From Dromiciops gliroides (Eukaryota; Chordata; Mammalia; Microbiotheria; Microbiotheriidae): DNA of 64,000 nucleotides. Shown here piece by piece: positions 45,812 to 57,912 of the stretch. The notes under the pieces are model-generated. The model was not told the origin of the DNA and made no database searches. It worked only from the letters and a program-made list of their open reading frames with translations. Within the stretch, counting starts at the first letter, position 1, and each line of letters opens with the position of its first letter. The stretch lies in assembly GCF_019393635.1 (NCBI RefSeq), contig NC_057866.1:7675723-7739722 (forward strand), given 5' to 3'. The position numbers and the translations under genes were made by a program.

Positions 45812-48800
45812 TCACGGAGAGAAGATGCCCTGAAAACGGGCCTTGTCCTCGAGGTCCTTCTGGCGCAGCCGGTGCTGTAGGTCACGCAGCTCGCGGCTCA
45901 CCACAGGGCCCAGCGCCGGTTGCAGCTGGAGCACTTTGGCGAAGTCGGCCTGGGCCTCCCTGGCATTCCACACTGCTGCATGGGCCTTGCCCCGCTTGAA
46001 GTAGGCCTTCACGTTATCTGAGGGAGATGCCAGGCAGAGGGGGTGAGGTCCTGGAGGCTCCCTGGTGACCCCTCCACTAGAGGGAACCATTGACAGAGGG
46101 GGAAACTGAGGTCCTTCCCAAGGCCACCCAGGTCCTATGGAGAAGAGCTGGGATCAGGGCCCAAACCCAGTGTTCCTTTTTCACTGCCTGCCAGGAGAGA
46201 AAGAAGGCAGAGACAGTGGGCCACACAGGGAGCCCAGAGGGCCGGTGGCAGGAGGGGAGGGTGCCCCCGCCCCTGGCACTCACCCTCATACTTGTTGAGA
46301 ATGGTAGAGCAGTGATCCAGCACTTCATAATACTCCTGGGCCACCAGTTTACACTGGCAGTAGTTGAGCAGCAGTGGGGTGATCTGCAGGTCCAGCCGGA
46401 TCCAGTCGGCAGAGCCGGGCTGCTCCTGGGCACAGAGGAGAGACAGGTGTGGGTGAGGGAGGTGCCCGGGGCTGCCTGCCCGGGGGCAGCTCAGGCTCCC
46501 CTCCTGCCCCACCTTCATCTGCAGGTTCTTCAGACAGGCGATGGCATCGTAGTATTTGACGGAAGCCTCCTTGACGCGCCCCTCGCGGTACAGACGGTTG
46601 CCTTCTTCGTGGATGAGGGGCACGGCCTTCATCTTCTCCTCATCGCTCATGGCCCACGGGTCCTGCTGGTAGGTACCAGGAGCCTCGACCTGTGGGCACA
46701 GGGGGCAGGATCACACCTCGGGAGGGCAGCAAAGCCGCTTCAGCCGCTGGGACGACAAGAACCCACAAGGGGTTGAGAGCATCCCCCTGGAGAAGGCCCT
46801 TATATCTCCATCCTCTCCTGGGCTCCTAGAATTACTGAAGATCTGAGCTGGGCGGGCCTTAGAACAGAGAATACCAGAGCTGGGGTGGCCTTAGAACATA
46901 AAATGTCAGAGCTGGGTGGGGGGGCACCTTAGAACATAGGACATAAAAAAAGAATACAGAACATGTTATATTAGAGCCGGGGGTGTAGGGCTTACAACAT
47001 AGAACAGTAGGGCTGGAGGGTCTTAGAACATAGACTATCAGAGCTGGAAAGGTGGCCTTAGAACACAGAACATGGCATATCAGCTGGGAGGGTACCTTAG
47101 AAACACAGAACATTAGAGCTTGAGGAGGTCTTGGAACACAGAATATCAAAGAGGGTTAAGGGGGCTTGGTATCCTCTTGTTCACCCCCACCCCATTTTAG
47201 AGGGCACCTTAAGGCCCACGTCACATGGGGAGGCAGGATGGAAAAGCAGACCTCTCCCCACTTCACCCTGGGTGACGAGGTCACTCCACTGCTTAAGTAC
47301 CCCCAGGACCAAGCCCCATCTCACCCTTTACCTCTGGCTCCAACCTGCCTTCCCAGCCCATCAGACACCGCTCTCCAAGGTCTGGCTACGCTGGCTTTCG
47401 TGCCACTCCCTGCACCTGACACGGGGTCTTCCATCTCCTCCATGAAGCCTTCCCTGCTCCCCCCTCCCTCCTCCCCAGCTGCCTGGGCTCACTCTGTACA
47501 GACCCGTCTCCCCAGATGGAATGTAACCCCCTCCCCAGGGTCAGTTTTGGGTTTTTCTTTGTCTACACTGATTCCCACACAGTGCTGGGCACAGAGCAAG
47601 CACTCTTACTGAATGCCCATTGGTTGGTCAGTTAAACAAGGAAGAAAGCCTCAGTTTCCTAGCCTATGAAATGGGGCCTGCCCTCCTGAGCAATGCCACT
47701 GTCATTCGTTTTTCCTCCCCCACCCTCAACAGTCTGGGACTTCATCAGTAAGACACTCCTTCCCCCAGTGCAGATTGCTACTTGCAGATGGTCTTTGAGA
47801 ATGGCTGTGACTGAAGGGCCCCTTGGCACTGAGCAAGGCCAGGTCCCAAGCCCCAGAATCAGGCATAGGCCGGCCTACTGAGGCTGTCATGGAAGCTAAC
47901 AGAGAGTGTGCTGCAGGGGATGCCAAAGGACCCCACCCCCACCCCTGGCAGGGGTGCTATGACTGACAACCTACGGGAATCATTATTTGAGCCTCTCAAG
48001 CATTCGGAGCCTCCCCCGGGAGACAACGAAGGCTGGACTAACATCACCCAGCCGATGCATGCCAGGCTCCAGCCTCCTCCCCGAGCCAACCTCCCCTTGG
48101 CCTTCACCTTGATCATCTCTATGTGGAAGATGAGGGGCTGGGGGTGCTGCTGCAGCTCATCCAAGTCAGCATGGCCCAGCGAGCTGTGCTCTTGCATCTG
48201 GGCAATGCCACAGCAATGCCGCTGGCCCTCCAGGGGGTCCTTGCCTGCAGCAATGTTACGGAGACTTTTTGATACCAGTGGATACAGGACCACATGCTGC
48301 AGGAAGTGAGAGAGAACAAGGCTTTAGAGCTGGGAGGGAACTTAGAATATGGAATGACAGAGCTGGGAGGGAGCCAAGAACATCCAAGCTAGGTGAGGCC
48401 TTAGAACAGTGGGTGTAAGAGCTGGGAGGGAGCTTAGAACATGGAATGTCAGAGCTGGGAGGGAGCTTAGAACAGGGGATGTCAGGGCTAGGAGGGGCTT
48501 TAGAACAGGGGATGTCAGGGCTACGAGGGGCCTTAGAAAACCTCTTTAGAGAAGAAGAAACAGGGCACCAAGGTGGCCTGGTACATCCCAGGTCCCAGCT
48601 GTCTACTGCCCCTCAGCTGCCTCCCCTTCAGCTGTTCCCTGCCTTGGCGCAGGCCCCTCCCAGCCCCTCTCCCACTGCTTTCAGCCAGGCCCAGTGTCAC
48701 TGCACCTGGATGTGGACAGCACAGGGCTGTTCATTATCACCTTCACCCTTGCCCTTCCATGCCAAGGATCTAAGTCTCTCCCAAGGCTGCCTGGGCTCCT

Positions 48801-50740
48801 GGCTAACTCTGATCCACAGGAATGGCTCCGGCCTCCCCAGGCTGTCTGCTCAGAACCTGGCACACCCAGCAGCCACTCCATGCATCTCTGCCTCCCCTAG
48901 TTCTGACCCACAGTATTACCCTGAATTATACTAAATTCCAAAGGACCCCAGGCTTAAGAGCTGGGCCAACAGAGAACTGAGGGATCTAGACCCTCTTCCC
49001 AGTTCCAACTGTCGGTCAGGCAGGCAGCCAGCTACCTGTCTCTGATTTTTTGGTTTTTGGTTTTTTTGCAAACAATGGGGGTTAAGTGACTTGCCCAGGG
49101 TCACACAGCTAGTAAGTGTCAAGTGTCTGAGGCCGGATTTGAACTCAGGTCCTCCTGACTCCAGGGCCAGTGCTCTATCCACTGCCCCACCTAGCTGCCC
49201 CTGGCTGCCTGTCTCTGGACAAGGTCAGCTGCCTCCCAAACCAAAGATCCCGACAGGAATGGAACCTGATGAGGACCCAGAAGGAAGAGCTGAAGATCAG
49301 CACATCCGAGGCCCGACTCCAGGACGGGAAGTCCCACGGTCCTCGGCCAACCAGCCCAGGTTTGGGCTCTGGGGCTCATGGGGATTCAGAGAAAGGCCAC
49401 CGAGCAGTGGAGGAACTCAGGGCCTGGAGAAGACTCAGGGGCAGTTGCTCCACCTTGGGGAGGGATCCCCCAGGGCACACCTGGGGAGGTGTGTGTTGGG
49501 GTGGGGGGAGGTCCTGCTTCCCGGGCGGCTGGAGGACCACAATCAGGGACCCCCAGCTTCCCAGGGGCAGGGGCCATGCTTTCCGCTGGATGAGGGGGCG
49601 GAGGTCCCGCGGCTACGGGCACAAAGAGCCAACAGATCACATCCACCCCAGAAATGGTGCTGCCCGATATCCTGCGGGGCTCCCTCTAACAAGATGCGGG
49701 CCAGGTGCAGGGGGGTGGGGCACACGTCGGGGGTCCCGGGGGGCGGGGCCTCACCTTGACGTCACAGAGGAACTCGGCTACCTCGCCCTCGCGCATGCTG
49801 CGGACGATCGTCTCCCACACGGGCAGCTTGAACTGCTTGCCCAGGATGAGCTCCATGGGCTTCCCCCGGTGGCGGCTGTCATCGATGACCGCTCCCTCCT
49901 CGTCGCTGCGCAGGGTCCGGAAATGGAAGGTGGCCTGGGGGGCCAGCCTGTCAGGCCGGCTGCGGCCGCGGGGGGGCAGCCAGGCCCTGACCCCGCCCCC
50001 GAAAGCCAGGGGGCGGCAAGGACCCCTTCCCTTGAGCAGGGCTTGGCCCCACTCCCCGTGGTCCTCCCCAGAGACCGGGCGGGGGGGGGCGGAGTGAGGG
50101 GCCCCTGGCGCATCCCCCCCAAGCAGGGACAAGGACTGCCCTGGGGGCGGGGGGGGGGGGTGTGTGTCATGAAATCAGTCATCAAAGCATCACAAGTGCA
50201 ACATTCCCGGAGCGTTTTAAGGCTCCCTGCAGACGGTGCCTTAAGATTATCCCCATTTTATGGGCAAGGAAACTAAGGCTCGGCTGGCCCTGCGTCCCTC
50301 CCCCCCGCCCCCTCCAGCTCCATTCCTCCAGGGTCAGAGCTGAGCCTCGAACCGAGCGGAGCTTCCTACCCAGCCGCAAGGCGACGCTGTGGAGCAAGTG
50401 ACAGGCAACGCCCAGGACCGCAAGAGCAGCGTTTAACGACCGGGGGCGGGGCCGACACACCCGGCCCCGCCCTCAAGGCAAACGCTGGCCAATCACGACG
50501 AGCAACCACGTGAGTGCTGGGGCTGCGGGCCAATGGGGCCCCCGAAGCCGCGCAGCCGCCCGCTCCAGGGCCTCCCCCCGCCCCGCATGAGTAGCGGGCC
50601 CGCGGGGCGGCGGCGAGAGCCGGCAGCGGGCGGAGCCGTACCTTGGTTCCGTCCCGGAAGTCGGGCAGCTCCCCGGTGCCCTCCTGTACAACCCGCTTCT
50701 CGATGCCCTCCGCCCGCAGCTTCTTAACCAAGTCCGCCAT
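45812..50740 (-). CDS. AIP: Aryl hydrocarbon receptor-interacting protein (XAP2), HSP90 co-chaperone
   Basis: Six exons on the minus strand: 50740-50642, 49934-49755, 48296-48108, 46689-46513, 46425-46284, 46017-45812; 330 residues, the same length as human AIP. AIP is a cytoplasmic immunophilin-like protein that binds HSP90 and stabilises the aryl hydrocarbon receptor and PDE4A5; loss-of-function in humans predisposes to pituitary adenoma. Seen: FKBP-type PPIase-like domain (about 31-121, [20 protein letters not shown]), then three TPR repeats (about 179-300, with [20 protein letters not shown] and [13 protein letters not shown]) and a final helix. Arg304, a human mutation hotspot, is conserved (SREL, 303-306). 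The C-terminus is GIFSP where human has GIFSH. Convergent with PITPNM1. Promoter with four ETS-type boxes just upstream. Confidence 0.97.
46845..47150 (+). repeat. GTTCTAAG-type minisatellite (cluster 2, AIP intron 3)
   Basis: About eight imperfect units of 30-45 bases built on CCTTAGAACATAGAATATCA followed by GAGCTGGNNGG. It is the complement of the units in CABP2 intron 1. Confidence 0.8.
48315..48545 (+). repeat. GTTCTAAG-type minisatellite (cluster 3, AIP intron 2)
   Basis: Seven units of about 30-38 bases: TTAGAACATGGAATGTCAGA followed by GCTGGGAGGGAGC, with small changes (GGGGATGTCAGGGCTAGG in the last ones). Same family as clusters at 17770 and 46845; here the units are most regular. 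Confidence 0.85.
49045..49201 (-). mobile_element. Marsupial tRNA-derived SINE in AIP intron 2
   Basis: Sense relative to AIP transcription. Tail complement TTTTTTGGTTTTTGG at 49045, head complement at 49201. GCTACCTGTCTCTG on the left and GCTGCCTGTCTCTG on the right form the target duplication. Confidence 0.9.
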
Positions 50741-50860
50741 CCTGCTTCCCTGATGCCCTCCTCTCGGAAGCTTCCGGACAACCTCGGCAACTTCCGGAAA
50801 CGCTTCGTTTTGGCAGCTTCCGGAACCGCAGTTTCGGCAACTTCCGGAGGCGGCTGCGGC
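50450..50860 (-). promoter_or_regulatory. AIP: CpG-rich promoter region of AIP
   Basis: CpG-dense DNA around AIP exon 1. Upstream of the ATG four CTTCCGGA palindromes (CTTCCGGA contains the ETS core on both strands) occur at 50771, 50791, 50817 and 50841, spaced 20, 26 and 24 bases, followed by GCGGCGCCATTTTTA (YY1-like) at about 50856-50870. No TATA box. Confidence 0.75.
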
Positions 50861-50889
50861 GCCATTTTTACTGAGGGTAAAGAAGCCAG

Positions 50890-51235
50890 AGAGGTTGGCA
50901 CATGCGTGGATAGAACTCTCTTACGCTCCGCTGGTTTTGTAGTTCTCTGAGGCTGAGGAGCGGGGCAGTTTAAAAAGAGAGAGAGTCACTGAATTTCAAA
51001 GCAAGACACCTTTTAATCTAGCTCGACTCGTGCTGGAACCAGAAGCACCCCACCCCCCTGCAACCTATCAAGACAAGTGGACCCTTTGCTTAAAGATGTC
51101 TGGTGATGGGGAGCTCACTACCAGTTTCACGGATGGCTCAGATTGTTAGGAAGCGATTCTTTTCATCAAGCTGGTCTTCCTTTCTGCAATTGCCTCCATA
51201 ATTTTTCTGGTTCCGATTCTGGTAGCAAGCAGAAG
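50890..51235. other. Intergenic flank with an L3/CR1-like relic
   Basis: At 51090-51230 the order TTTGCTTAAAGATGTC, TGATGGGGAGCTCACTACC, GTTAGGAAGCGATTCTTTT matches the old LINE type at 9641. Nothing else recognised. Confidence 0.5.
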
Positions 51236-51400
51236 AATAAGGCAGTGTGCTGCAATGGGAAGAGCACAGGTTCAAATCCCACCTGTGCCTCTGCCCCTAT
51301 GTGAGCTTGGACAAGTCACTTAACCTAGTGTGCCTCAGTTTCCCCATCTGAAAAATGGGGCGGGAGTGACTCGATAGACCCTTTCAGCCTGACATTTAGA
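51236..51400 (+). mobile_element. MIR-family SINE, sense
   Basis: GCAGTGTGCTGCAATGGGAA head, then GGTTCAAATCCCACCTGTGC, GGACAAGTCACTTAACCT and CAGTTTCCCCATCTG in MIR order. Confidence 0.75.
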
Positions 51401-51540
51401 ATCGTATAAACCTAAGGCCAATTTTCTTCCATATAACTGACAGCCCTTCAGTTACTGGGAGACAGAAAGCTACCCCCTCAGTCTTTTTCTGGCTTGGCTT
51501 TGGATTAGGGAGACACCTGCTTTCAAACCCTGCCTTCCCT

Positions 51541-51698
51541 TCTTTTTTTTTTTTTTTTTTTCAGTGAGGCAACTGGGTTTAAGTGACTTGCCCAGGGTGA
51601 CACACCTAGTAAGTGTTAAGTGTCTAAGGCTGGATTTGAACTCAGGTACTCCTGACTCCAGGGCCGGTGCTCTATCCACTGTGCCACCTAGCTGCCCC
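51541..51698 (-). mobile_element. Marsupial tRNA-derived SINE, antisense (first of a pair)
   Basis: T-run at 51543-51560 and head complement at 51698. TGCCTTCCCTTCTTT on the left and TGCCTTCCTTTCTTT on the right look like its target duplication, the right one being also the left flank of the next SINE. Confidence 0.9.
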
Positions 51699-51712
51699 TC
51701 TGCCTTCCTTTC

Positions 51713-51865
51713 TTTTTTTTTTTTTTTTTTGCGGGGCAATGGAGGTTAAGTGACTTGCCCAGGGTCACACAGCTAGTAAGTGTCAAGTGTCTGAGACTGG
51801 ATTTGAACTCAGGTACTCCTGAATCCAGGGCCATCGCTTTGACCACTGCACCATCTAGCTGCCCC
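51713..51865 (-). mobile_element. Marsupial tRNA-derived SINE, antisense (second of a pair)
   Basis: A second complete copy begins 14 bases after the first, in the same orientation, its T-run at the other SINE's target-site repeat. Probably an insertion into the T-rich duplication left by the first. Confidence 0.9.
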
Positions 51866-52174
51866 TACCATTGTGTCTTGATTGACTGATAGATGCCGCC
51901 CAGCCTGGGTGACACTTGACGTCCTAGAAGCTTTCCTCTTTCTCCCAATATCCCTCAGGCTGTCCTCATGACCTCCCTTTCTCTTGCCACAGGACCATCC
52001 CATCACTTCCTGTTGTACAGTTCCTCATGGCATCCTTTACTCCTGTTGTGGGTTCTGTCCCTTTCCATTGCCATCTGTGTGGTAATCATCTTTAGCTCTT
52101 CAGAGTCAGTAGGATCCCACATCTCACTGCCACCCACCAATGTGGGTAAAACTTTTGTATTGAAAAGATGGCCT

Positions 52175-52323
52175 GGGGCGGCTAGGTGGCGCAGTGGATA
52201 AAGCACCGGCTCTGGATTCAGGAGTACCTGAGTTCAAATCCGGCCTCAGACACTTGACACTTACTAGCTGTGTGACCCTGGGCAAGTCACTTAACCCCCA
52301 TTGCCCCGCAAAAAAAAAAAAAA
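52175..52323 (+). mobile_element. Marsupial tRNA-derived SINE, intact target duplication
   Basis: Complete copy with a clean A tail. AAAAGATGGCCT is identical on both sides. Confidence 0.9.
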
Positions 52324-52895
52324 GATGGCCTTTGCTTTACAACCAGGTGGGAAGGAATGAAGGCTCTTTTCAGTTTTTCAAGGGCAAGCCCTGCCTACCT
52401 TTATTCTTTTCAGCTCTGGGCCCAATTCAATGTCCATCCGTACTGCCTGTCCCAGATACCAATACTGCTGGACAGACTCTAGTATGAGCCTCCCATGCAT
52501 GTTGAAATCTGTCTGATAGATGTTTTCACCCACTTGGTGTTGATATTGGGGCCAAATGCTTTTAAGTGATCATAGATCTCTTCCAGGAGGCGCTGAGCCT
52601 TTGAGCTTAATGCAGTCATTGTACTATAAGCCTTGAACAAGAACACCGGGGACCATCCACAGAGAATCACTCCTTCACCTCAGATGTGCTGTGTCTTTTC
52701 CACGGTGCTAAACACATTTTGTCGAGCATACATCTCCTTTTTTTTAATCCCTTACCTGATATTTTCGATCAGAAGGTCATTGAACAGTTATGTCTTTTGT
52801 TACATCTTTCAAGGAATTTTGAATGAAAAAAACTTTATATTAGATTAATTAGCTTGGAATATAAATTTATATATTAAGATATATGATATATTATG
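52324..52895. other. Intergenic, AT-rich, possible processed fragment unproven
   Basis: About 570 bases with no nameable repeat. No open frame of note; I could not support an exon on either strand. Confidence 0.4.
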
Positions 52896-53035
52896 ATAAA
52901 CTGAGGCAAACGGTTAAGTGACTTGCCCACGGTCACACAGCTAGTATGTGACTGAGGCTGGATTTGAACTCAGGAAAATGAGTCTTCCTGACTCTAGGCC
53001 TCATGCTTTAACCACTGGGCTACCTAGCATACTTT
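52896..53035 (-). mobile_element. MIR-family SINE, antisense
   Basis: Reads AAACTGAGGCAAACGGTTAA, CCACGGTCACACAGCTAGTA and GAGGCTGGATTTGAACTCAG, the usual reverse MIR order, then a diverged head. Confidence 0.75.
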
Positions 53036-53215
53036 AATTTTAAAATACTTTATTGCTAAAAAAAAAAATGTTAACCATCATCTGAACCTTCAGTGAGTCA
53101 TAATGTTTTTGCTGATGGAGGCTCAATGTCAATGACTGCTGACTTATCGGGGTGATAGTTGCTGAAGGTTTGGGGTGGCTGTGGCAGTTTCTTAAAATAA
53201 GAAAACAATGAAGTT

Positions 53216-53352
53216 TTGTTTTTTTTTAAGCGAGGCAATTGGGGTTAAGTGACTTGCCCAGGGTCACACAGCCAGCAAGTGTTAAGTGTCTGAGGCCGGA
53301 TTTGAACTCAGGTACTTCCGGTGCTCTATCCACTGCGCCATCTAGCTGCCCC
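53216..53352 (-). mobile_element. Marsupial tRNA-derived SINE, antisense, intact target duplication
   Basis: T-run at 53218-53228, head complement at 53352. ACAATGAAGTTTTG lies on the left and ACAATGAAGTTTTA on the right. About ten bases are missing in the CAGGTACT-TCCGGTGC part relative to other copies. Confidence 0.9.
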
Positions 53353-53855
53353 ACAATGAAGTTTTACAGACCCATTGACTTCCTTCCAGATTTCTCTGTA
53401 GCATGAGATGCTGTTTGAGAGCATTCTATCCACAGTAGAACTTCTATCAAAATTGGAGTCAGTCCTCCCGCACCCTACTACTGCTCATGCTTTATGCTAG
53501 AGGGATGGAAGAGAGAAGGCTCATGGCCACTCAGAACACACAGAGAATTTATGGATTCAGTTCACCATGGTGCTCCCAATCCTAACATTAATGATCCCTG
53601 ATCACCAGGGTCTTTGCCAAGAAAACTACAAATAGGGTCCTGAAGAGTTGGACAGGACTGAACAACAAAACATTGTTTTTTAAAAAACATAATGCTATTG
53701 CACCCTTACTAGGCTACGGCATAGTATAAACATCACTTTTATATGCACTGGAAAACCAAACACTTCTCCTGACCTGCCTAATTGCAGTATTTGCTTTATT
53801 GCTGTGATCTGGAAGAAATGCTGCAGTATCTCCAAGGTATACCTGTGCCTCATTT
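53353..53855. other. Intergenic, repeat relic only
   Basis: No exon. Around 53600-53680 CACCAGGGTCTTTGCCAAGA and GTTGGACAGGACTGAACAAC look like the 3' tail of a long-form CORE SINE. Confidence 0.45.
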
Positions 53856-54040
53856 GTTCTTCACAATGACAGTTAGAGGTAGGTGCTGTTATTATCCCCA
53901 TCTTACAGTTGGAGAAACTGAGGCAGATACAAGTTCACTGACTTGCCCAGGGTCACACAGCTAGTGAGTCTATGGGCATGTAATTAGAACTCAGGTCTTC
54001 CTGACTCCAGGCCCAGCACTGCACTGTGGCGCCCTCTGGC
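53856..54040 (-). mobile_element. MIR-family SINE, antisense
   Basis: Reads TTATTATCCCCATCTTACAG, GAGAAACTGAGGCAGATACA, CCCAGGGTCACACAGCTAGT and CTCAGGTCTTCCTGACTCCA in order. Confidence 0.8.
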
Positions 54041-54644
54041 TGGGAGATGAGCTCAAATTAGAACAGGATTACCTTCAGAAGGCCATCTGGGCACTTGGTC
54101 TTGCCAGTGCAAGTCCTGGGGGTGGGGCATGACAGGAAGAAGGACAGGGACTCTAAGAGGCCGAGGTTAGGAGGGAGCACCCAGGCCCAAGGGGACAGAG
54201 GGACATGGGAAGAGCAGGAAAGTGGCTGGAACAAAAAGCGTGTGAAGGAAGAGATTGTGAACAAACCTGGAAAGCGAGGCTGCACGAGGCTGCATGTCCA
54301 GGGAGGAGGTTTTGTTTATTGTTTGGTTTTACTCTCAAAGGCAATAAGGGAGTCCCTGGGCATTCAGAAGCTGAGGAGTGACATCGTCAGATTTGTGCAT
54401 TAGGAAGGTCATTTTGGCAGCTTTGCAGAGGAGAGATTGGAGAGGGGAGACACGTGGGATAGGGAGGCCAATTGGGAGGCTGCCCGAATACTGCAAGTGA
54501 GAGATGAAGCAGTCCTAAGCCACCTTGGGGGCTGTGGGTGAAGGGGCAAAGGCAAAGGGGGGCGGCAAATCTCTAAGATTTGGCCACTGATTGAATTTGT
54601 GGAGTAAAGGAAACTGAGGAACTGATGATGACTCTGAAATTGGC

Positions 54645-55380
<736 letters not shown>

Positions 55381-55529
55381 CTTTTTTTTTTTAGTGAGGC
55401 AATTGGGGCCAAGTGACTTGCCCAGGGTCACACAGCTAGCAAGTGTTATGTTTCAGAGGATGGATTTGAACTCAAGTACTCCCGACTCCAGGGCCGGTGC
55501 TCTATCCACTGTGCCATCTAGCTGCCTCT
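55381..55529 (-). mobile_element. Marsupial tRNA-derived SINE, antisense
   Basis: T-run at 55382-55392 and a head complement ending GCTGCCTC near 55529. GCTGCCTTCT lies on both sides as the target duplication. Confidence 0.9.
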
Positions 55530-55706
55530 AGACCGCTGCCTTCTAACTGGTCCCACTGCTTCTAGTCTCTCCCCACACCAATCTATCCTCTACTCTACTG
55601 CCAAAATGATTTCCCTAAAGTGCAAGTCTAGCCATGTCTCTCTCTCCTCTCTGTCTCTATCTCCTCTCTCTTCCTGTCTGTCTTTCTGTCCCTTTGTCTA
55701 TCTCTG

Positions 55707-55737
<31 letters not shown>

Positions 55738-55960
55738 TACTCTCTCTCTCAAACTTCACTGGCTCCCTATTACCTCCTGCTGTGGCAGAGTACCCAAAGA
55801 GCAGTCTCAGAACCAGGGCCACCTGGGTTCAAGGCCCATCTTTGGTTGGGTGACCCTAGGCAAGTCACTTTACTTCTCAATGATATAAGCAACTTTCTGA
55901 GACTTGTTTATCCTTCGTTCTCGACGAGAACCAATGATATCAGGAGGATGATGTCTTTTT
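55530..55960. other. Intergenic with (CA)13 and CT-rich simple sequence
   Basis: CTCTCT words at 55635-55710 lead into a (CA)n run at about 55712-55738, followed by a degraded repeat with GGGTTCAAGGCCCATC. No exon. Confidence 0.7.
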
Positions 55961-56118
55961 GTTTTTGTTGTTGTTGTTGTTGTTTTTTGTGGGGCAGTGG
56001 GGGTTAAGTGACTTGCCCAGGGTCACACAGCTAGTAAGTGTCAAGTGTCTGAGGCTGGATTTGAACTCAGGTCCTCCTGAATCCAGGGCTTTATCCACAG
56101 CGCCACCTAGCTGCCCCC
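55961..56118 (-). mobile_element. Marsupial tRNA-derived SINE, antisense, intact target duplication
   Basis: (TTG)n-rich tail complement, head complement at 56118. AGGATGATGTCTT is identical on both sides. Confidence 0.9.
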
Positions 56119-57765
56119 AGGATGATGTCTTGATTTGCAAGTGAATTGCACTTAAGTGAAGCAGAACTGTGCAAAGTCATCAGCCCCACTTGGCTCCTCC
56201 AGAGTCATCAGAGTCCAGTGGCAAGACATAGATGGCCCCAATCCAGTGGGAGACCTTGGCCTTTTTAAGCTAAGGTCTTTCCTAGGTCTCAGTTTGTCTG
56301 AGGCCACACCCATTCATTAGCTAAAAACTCTATGAGACTACAGATTACAAAGAAGGTGCTGACCTTTATTGGTAGAGGAGTCTCCTCATGTGAGAGTTCT
56401 CAGTGAAATATCAGGTTCAGTCCTTATTACCAGTACAGCCTTTGAATTGATTTGTCTTTGTAAATGCCATGCCCCCCACTGGAATACATAAGGGGGGAAT
56501 ATATAACGTATAGAGAATAGAGAATACATATCTGATGTGATGTCAAGTCAAACAGGTTTGGAAGCATCTAGGGACACCTCCCTATGGATCACAGGCTGTG
56601 TTATAGGTCAGACATCCCATATTTAGAGCTAGAAGGGATCCCAGAGTTTATGGAGTCTAATCTCAGTTTCCAGATGATGAAACTGGGGCTGACAGTGGGG
56701 GGAGTGACTTGCCCAAGGTCACCCAGGGAAGTGACAGAGGAAAGATCTGCCTTCCTGTCTTCAGACTCCAAAACCTGCTAATTTTCCCTCTGCTGTGCAA
56801 CACTGGCACAGGGAACCCCCAGATGGTTGGCTGGCTAGCATTCAGGGGGATGGACCTTTGTTAGAGAAGTTGGTGCTCCATTGTCTAGAAGGGTGAGTTG
56901 ACGTCCAACTCGATCTCATCGTCCTCAGGATTCCTTCCTCACCTTTTCCCTTGGGTGCTCTTCAAAAGGTTAGCAAGCAGGGGTTCAGGATTTCCATCTT
57001 CTCACCCCCAGTATAGTTACCAGCAATTTGGCCAAGAGGATAGAGAACCAGGCTTGGAGTCAAGAAGAACTGAGTTCAAATCTGACCTTAGGCACCTAGT
57101 AGCTATGTGATCATGGGCAAAGCATTAAAGCCCCCATTTGCCTCATTTTCTTCATCTGTAAAATGAGGGTAATAATAGCACTTACTTCCCAGGCTTGTAA
57201 GTATCCACTTAGGTAATAATTCTCAATCATGTAGCATAGGTGCCCTCAGAAGAGAGGTATTTCTGGAGTTCATCTTCCTTCTGGGATTGGCCTTCAGGAG
57301 ACAGGATTTCCAGCAGGGACGTGCTTTGAGAAAGGAAAGGATTATCCTCATAGTCCTTGCTGCAGTGCCCTACTTAAAGGGCAAAGCCAGTGGTTTACCT
57401 GGACAGTGCTGTGTGCCAGGAAGAGCTTTGCTTGATCTACAACCCCCAGACCATGGTTAACTTTGGGGGGAGAAGGGAAGTCTAAATTCCCCACTCACTG
57501 AACTCTTGAGGGAGACGGGAACCAGATTAGAATGTCATTGGGAAATGTTTAACAAATTAAAGAAAAATACAATACAATGTAGACTGGCATAATTGTGGTA
57601 AGTCAAGATGCAGCCCACAGGGTTCCATTTCTGTTTAAGTTTCACTTGACTGTTATAAACCCTCTTTTTGGGGGGTTAGGGAGCAGATTGTGCCAAATTC
57701 TATGGGACAGAGCCATCGACCAGAATGTCAGATGTCTGAATGAGTCCCAAAACAATCCAGCAGAG
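56119..57765. other. Intergenic, AIP-TMEM134, with MIR relics
   Basis: MIR-type blocks at about 56640-56790 (antisense, AAACTGGGGCTGACAGTGGG with CCCAAGGTCACCCAGG) and 57030-57190 (sense, GAGTTCAAATCTGACCTTAG with TGTAAAATGAGGGTAATAAT). No exon supported elsewhere. Confidence 0.5.
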
Positions 57766-57912
57766 GGGGCAGCCAGGTGTCAAAGTAGATAAAGCACCAG
57801 CCTTAGATCCAGGAGGACCTGAGTTCAAATTTGACCTCAGACACTTGACACTTAGTAGCTGTGTGACCTTGGGCAAGTCACTTAACCCTCATTGCCCCAC
57901 AAAAAAACCCAA
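57766..57912 (+). mobile_element. Marsupial tRNA-derived SINE, intact target duplication
   Basis: Complete copy with an A-rich tail. AAAACAATCCAGCA lies on both sides. Confidence 0.9.

Noticed and set aside
46845-48545. CRISPR-like arrays of regularly spaced repeats
   Set aside because: Units are imperfect, contiguous and without unique spacers; they are minisatellites in a vertebrate gene.
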